Positions 62,305 through 64,000 of a stretch of 64,000 nt of DNA are shown here, one piece after another. Source of the stretch: Janthinobacterium sp. 61 (GTDB lineage: Bacteria > Pseudomonadota > Gammaproteobacteria > Burkholderiales > Burkholderiaceae_D); the NCBI RefSeq assembly GCF_002846335.1, contig NZ_PJMQ01000001.1, positions 5,332,001 to 5,396,000 of the forward strand, given 5' to 3'. A program made the translations under genes and the position numbers. A model generated the notes under the pieces. The model had not been told where the DNA came from. It did no database searches and saw nothing but the letters and a program-made list of their open reading frames with translations. The first letter of the stretch is position 1; every line of letters starts with the position of its first letter.

Positions 62305-63261
62305 ATGCGCGAAGACAGTACAAAGCAGGAACGGGTTCGCATCCAGCAAGTGCAGACCCTGTCGCACGACTGGTATCTATTGCAAAAGACGACGTTCGAC
62401 TATCTGCGCCACGATGGCCAGTGGCAGACGCAGACGCGGGAAACCTATGACCGCGGCGATGGCGCCACCATCTTGCTCTACAACAAAGTCAAACGCACGG
62501 TGATCCTGATCCGCCAGTTCCGCTTTCCCACGTATCGCGAGGGGCACGATGGATTCCTGATCGAATCAGCGGCCGGCTTGCTGGAAGAAGCCAGCGCGGA
62601 GCAGCGCATCCGCGCCGAGGTGGAAGAGGAAACCGGTTACCGGGTGGGGCAGGTGCAAAAGATATTCCAGGCCTTCATGAGCCCCGGTTCCGTGACGGAG
62701 CGTTTGCATTTCTTCGTGGGCGAGTACGACCCCGCCAGCCGCATCGGCGACGGTGGCGGCCTGGCGCACGAGGGGGAAGATATCGAAGTGCTGGAATTGC
62801 CATTGGCGCAGGCACTGCAGATGGTGGCGGACGGCCGCATCTGCGACGGCAAGACCATCATGCTGCTGCAGCATGCGCAGTTGCACTTGATGCCGCGCAA
62901 ACGGGGACTGCAGATTCTGGTTGCCGGCCCTTACCGTTCGGGCACGGGCGACGATACGGTCTTGATTGCGCGCAATGTAGCGGCCATGGAAGCCGTCTGC
63001 CTGCCTTTGTACGCGAACGGTCACATGCCCGTGCTCGGTGAATGGCTGGCCTTGCCCATGCTGGCGCTGGCCGGCTCAACCCGGGTGGGCGACCTTGTGT
63101 ATGAAGAACTGTTCCATGCACACGCGACGCGCCTGCTCAGCCACTGCGATGCCGTGCTGCGCATCGGCGGCGCGTCCCAGGGCGCCGACCAGATGGTGGA
63201 TGTGGCGCATGGCCTGGGGCTGCCGGTCTATTTGTCGCTGGACGAGATTCCACCGGCGTAA
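62305..63261 (+). CDS. NudK-type Nudix hydrolase fused to a C-terminal nucleotide-binding-like domain
   Basis: 318 residues. Residues 1 to about 195 match GDP-mannose pyrophosphatase NudK: TYDRGDGATILLYNKVKRTV, LIRQFRFPTYREG, the Nudix helix RAEVEEETGYRVG with the catalytic Glu residues, FQAFMSPGSVTERLHFFVGE and EDIEVLELPLAQAL. A second domain from about 205 begins LQILVAGPYRSGTGDD and continues AAMEAVCLPLYANGHMPVLG, SHCDAVLRIGGASQGADQMV; this resembles DUF4406 / nucleoside 2-deoxyribosyltransferase-like folds. E. coli NudK ends before this domain. It diverges from the DeoR regulator; a ribosome site AAGGAG precedes the ATG. Confidence 0.82.
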   Translation: MREDSTKQERVRIQQVQTLSHDWYLLQKTTFDYLRHDGQWQTQTRETYDRGDGATILLYNKVKRTVILIRQFRFPTYREGHDGFLIESAAGLLEEASAEQRIRAEVEEETGYRVGQVQKIFQAFMSPGSVTERLHFFVGEYDPASRIGDGGGLAHEGEDIEVLELPLAQALQMVADGRICDGKTIMLLQHAQLHLMPRKRGLQILVAGPYRSGTGDDTVLIARNVAAMEAVCLPLYANGHMPVLGEWLALPMLALAGSTRVGDLVYEELFHAHATRLLSHCDAVLRIGGASQGADQMVDVAHGLGLPVYLSLDEIPPA

Positions 63262-63295
63262 AAAAAGCGAAGCCCGCGGGCTTCGCTTTTTTTTT
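63261..63295. terminator. Bidirectional terminator
   Basis: A perfect palindrome with 11-base arms AAGCGAAGCCC / GGGCTTCGCTT (63265-63288, GC centre) has an A-run on the left and a T-run on the right, so it can end both convergent genes. Confidence 0.9.
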
Positions 63296-63315
63296 GCATC
63301 AAGTTACAGTCAGAC

Positions 63316-64000
63316 TTAGCGAGATTTTACAAAGGGGATGCCAATAGCTTTTGGCGCGATGGATTTCGCCATCAAGCCCGCCAGCACGATCACCGTGACC
63401 ACGTAAGGCACCATCTGGATCAGCGAGCCGGGGATGCGGCCCACGACTGGTAAATCCACGCCTTCGATCTGGATCTGGATGGCCGCGAAGAAGCCGAACA
63501 TCAAACAGCCGAGGAAAGTGTAGACAGGGCGCCAGTTGCCGAACACCATGGCCGTCAGGGCCAGGTAGCCGGCGCCGGCCGACATGTCGCGCAGGAAGAA
63601 GCCGCTTTGCACGATGGCCAGATAGGCGCCCGAGAACGAGCACAGAACGCCTGCCACCAGCATCGCCATGTAGCGCGTTGCTTCGACGCTCACACCAGCG
63701 GAGTCGGCCGCATGCGGGTTTTCGCCGCAGGCACGCAGGCGCAGGCCGAAGCGCGTGTGGTACAGCAGCCAGTGCACGAGCGGTATCAGCAGGAACGCCA
63801 CGTAGACGAGGATGGAATGGCCGCCGATCAGGTGGGCATACACCCAGCCGATGAAGGGAATGTGTTCCACATACTGCGTGCCTGGCAAGACCACGTCGAA
63901 CAAGCGCGCCGAACCGAGGTCGGGCGTACGGCCGCCTTGCTGGAAGAAAAATTGCGCCAGCACAAACGTCAGGCCGCTCATGGCAATGTTAATCGCCATG
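63316..64000 (-). CDS. ABC transporter permease, nucleoside / simple-sugar type (partial)
   Basis: The frame is open to the end of the window, so the N-terminus is missing; 228 residues are seen. Hydrophobic helices with RFGLRLRACGENPHAADSAG (cytoplasmic coupling loop), LAIVQSGFFLRDMSAGAGYL and ALTAMVFGNWRPVYTFLGCL are those of the BPD_transp_2 permeases of the BmpA-linked YufQ/NupQ group, which import nucleosides. GENP-HAADSAG is the typical motif. The substrate is inferred from family and from the purine genes nearby. Confidence 0.86.
   Translation of the reverse strand, partial: MAINIAMSGLTFVLAQFFFQQGGRTPDLGSARLFDVVLPGTQYVEHIPFIGWVYAHLIGGHSILVYVAFLLIPLVHWLLYHTRFGLRLRACGENPHAADSAGVSVEATRYMAMLVAGVLCSFSGAYLAIVQSGFFLRDMSAGAGYLALTAMVFGNWRPVYTFLGCLMFGFFAAIQIQIEGVDLPVVGRIPGSLIQMVPYVVTVIVLAGLMAKSIAPKAIGIPFVKSR

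Overview
The window is a stretch of chromosome from a GC-rich betaproteobacterium. The two 16S genes, the gene content and the neighbourhood style point to Oxalobacteraceae, most like Janthinobacterium; this is recognition by eye, not a database match.

Layout: (1) 1-7.7 kb is conserved housekeeping: the end of secA, argJ, a DUF815 ATPase, a MutT Nudix hydrolase, a FitAB-like toxin-antitoxin pair, then on the minus strand pilC-pilD-coaE-zapD-yacG. (2) 7.8-10.6 kb holds a DHA2 efflux transporter and a lipoprotein of unknown function, divergently transcribed around a perfect palindrome. (3) 10.6-23.5 kb is a cobalamin locus, all on the minus strand: cobT-cobS-cobC (lower-ligand activation and assembly), then a B12 riboswitch leading into btuB, btuC, btuD, cobO, cobU, cbiB, cobD, btuF, a second BtuF-like protein without signal peptide, and cobQ. 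Together they import and remodel corrinoids and attach adenosyl and lower ligand. (4) 23.5-29.2 kb and 38.0-43.7 kb are two complete same-strand rRNA operons (16S-tRNA-Ile-tRNA-Ala-23S-5S) with tandem promoters and boxA elements. They are nearly identical but their 23S genes carry clustered compensatory differences and one 14-bp length difference. (5) 29.2-38.0 kb, between the rRNA operons, is accessory: remnants of a response regulator and a histidine kinase, separated by two broken minus-strand genes (a DUF4214 protein frameshifted in a run of nine C/G, and a Cys/Ser/Asn-rich protein with an in-frame TGA), a PAP2-like membrane protein that seems to lack catalytic residues, a DUF2868/DUF3482 pair, and a LysR/tartrate dehydrogenase pair.

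(6) 43.7-64 kb is dominated by purine and nucleic-acid catabolism: hiuH and puuE (divergent), xdhA-xdhB-xdhC-guaD, an exported adenosine deaminase, a large Oar-type TonB-dependent receptor, a lipoprotein 5'-nucleotidase, an exported phospholipase-D-fold protein, an exported S1/P1 nuclease, a DeoR regulator divergent from a NudK-type Nudix hydrolase fused to a second domain, and the end of an ABC permease of the nucleoside/simple-sugar type. Read as a whole, this could be a route from extracellular nucleic acid to free bases and on to urate and allantoin products; that reading is inference from gene content.

No CRISPR array, prophage or intact insertion sequence was seen. The most notable candidates are the nucleic-acid/purine block with a shared operator-like word, the poly-G frameshift gene, the divergent 23S copies, the NudK fusion and the helically phased TTTTCTTG repeats.
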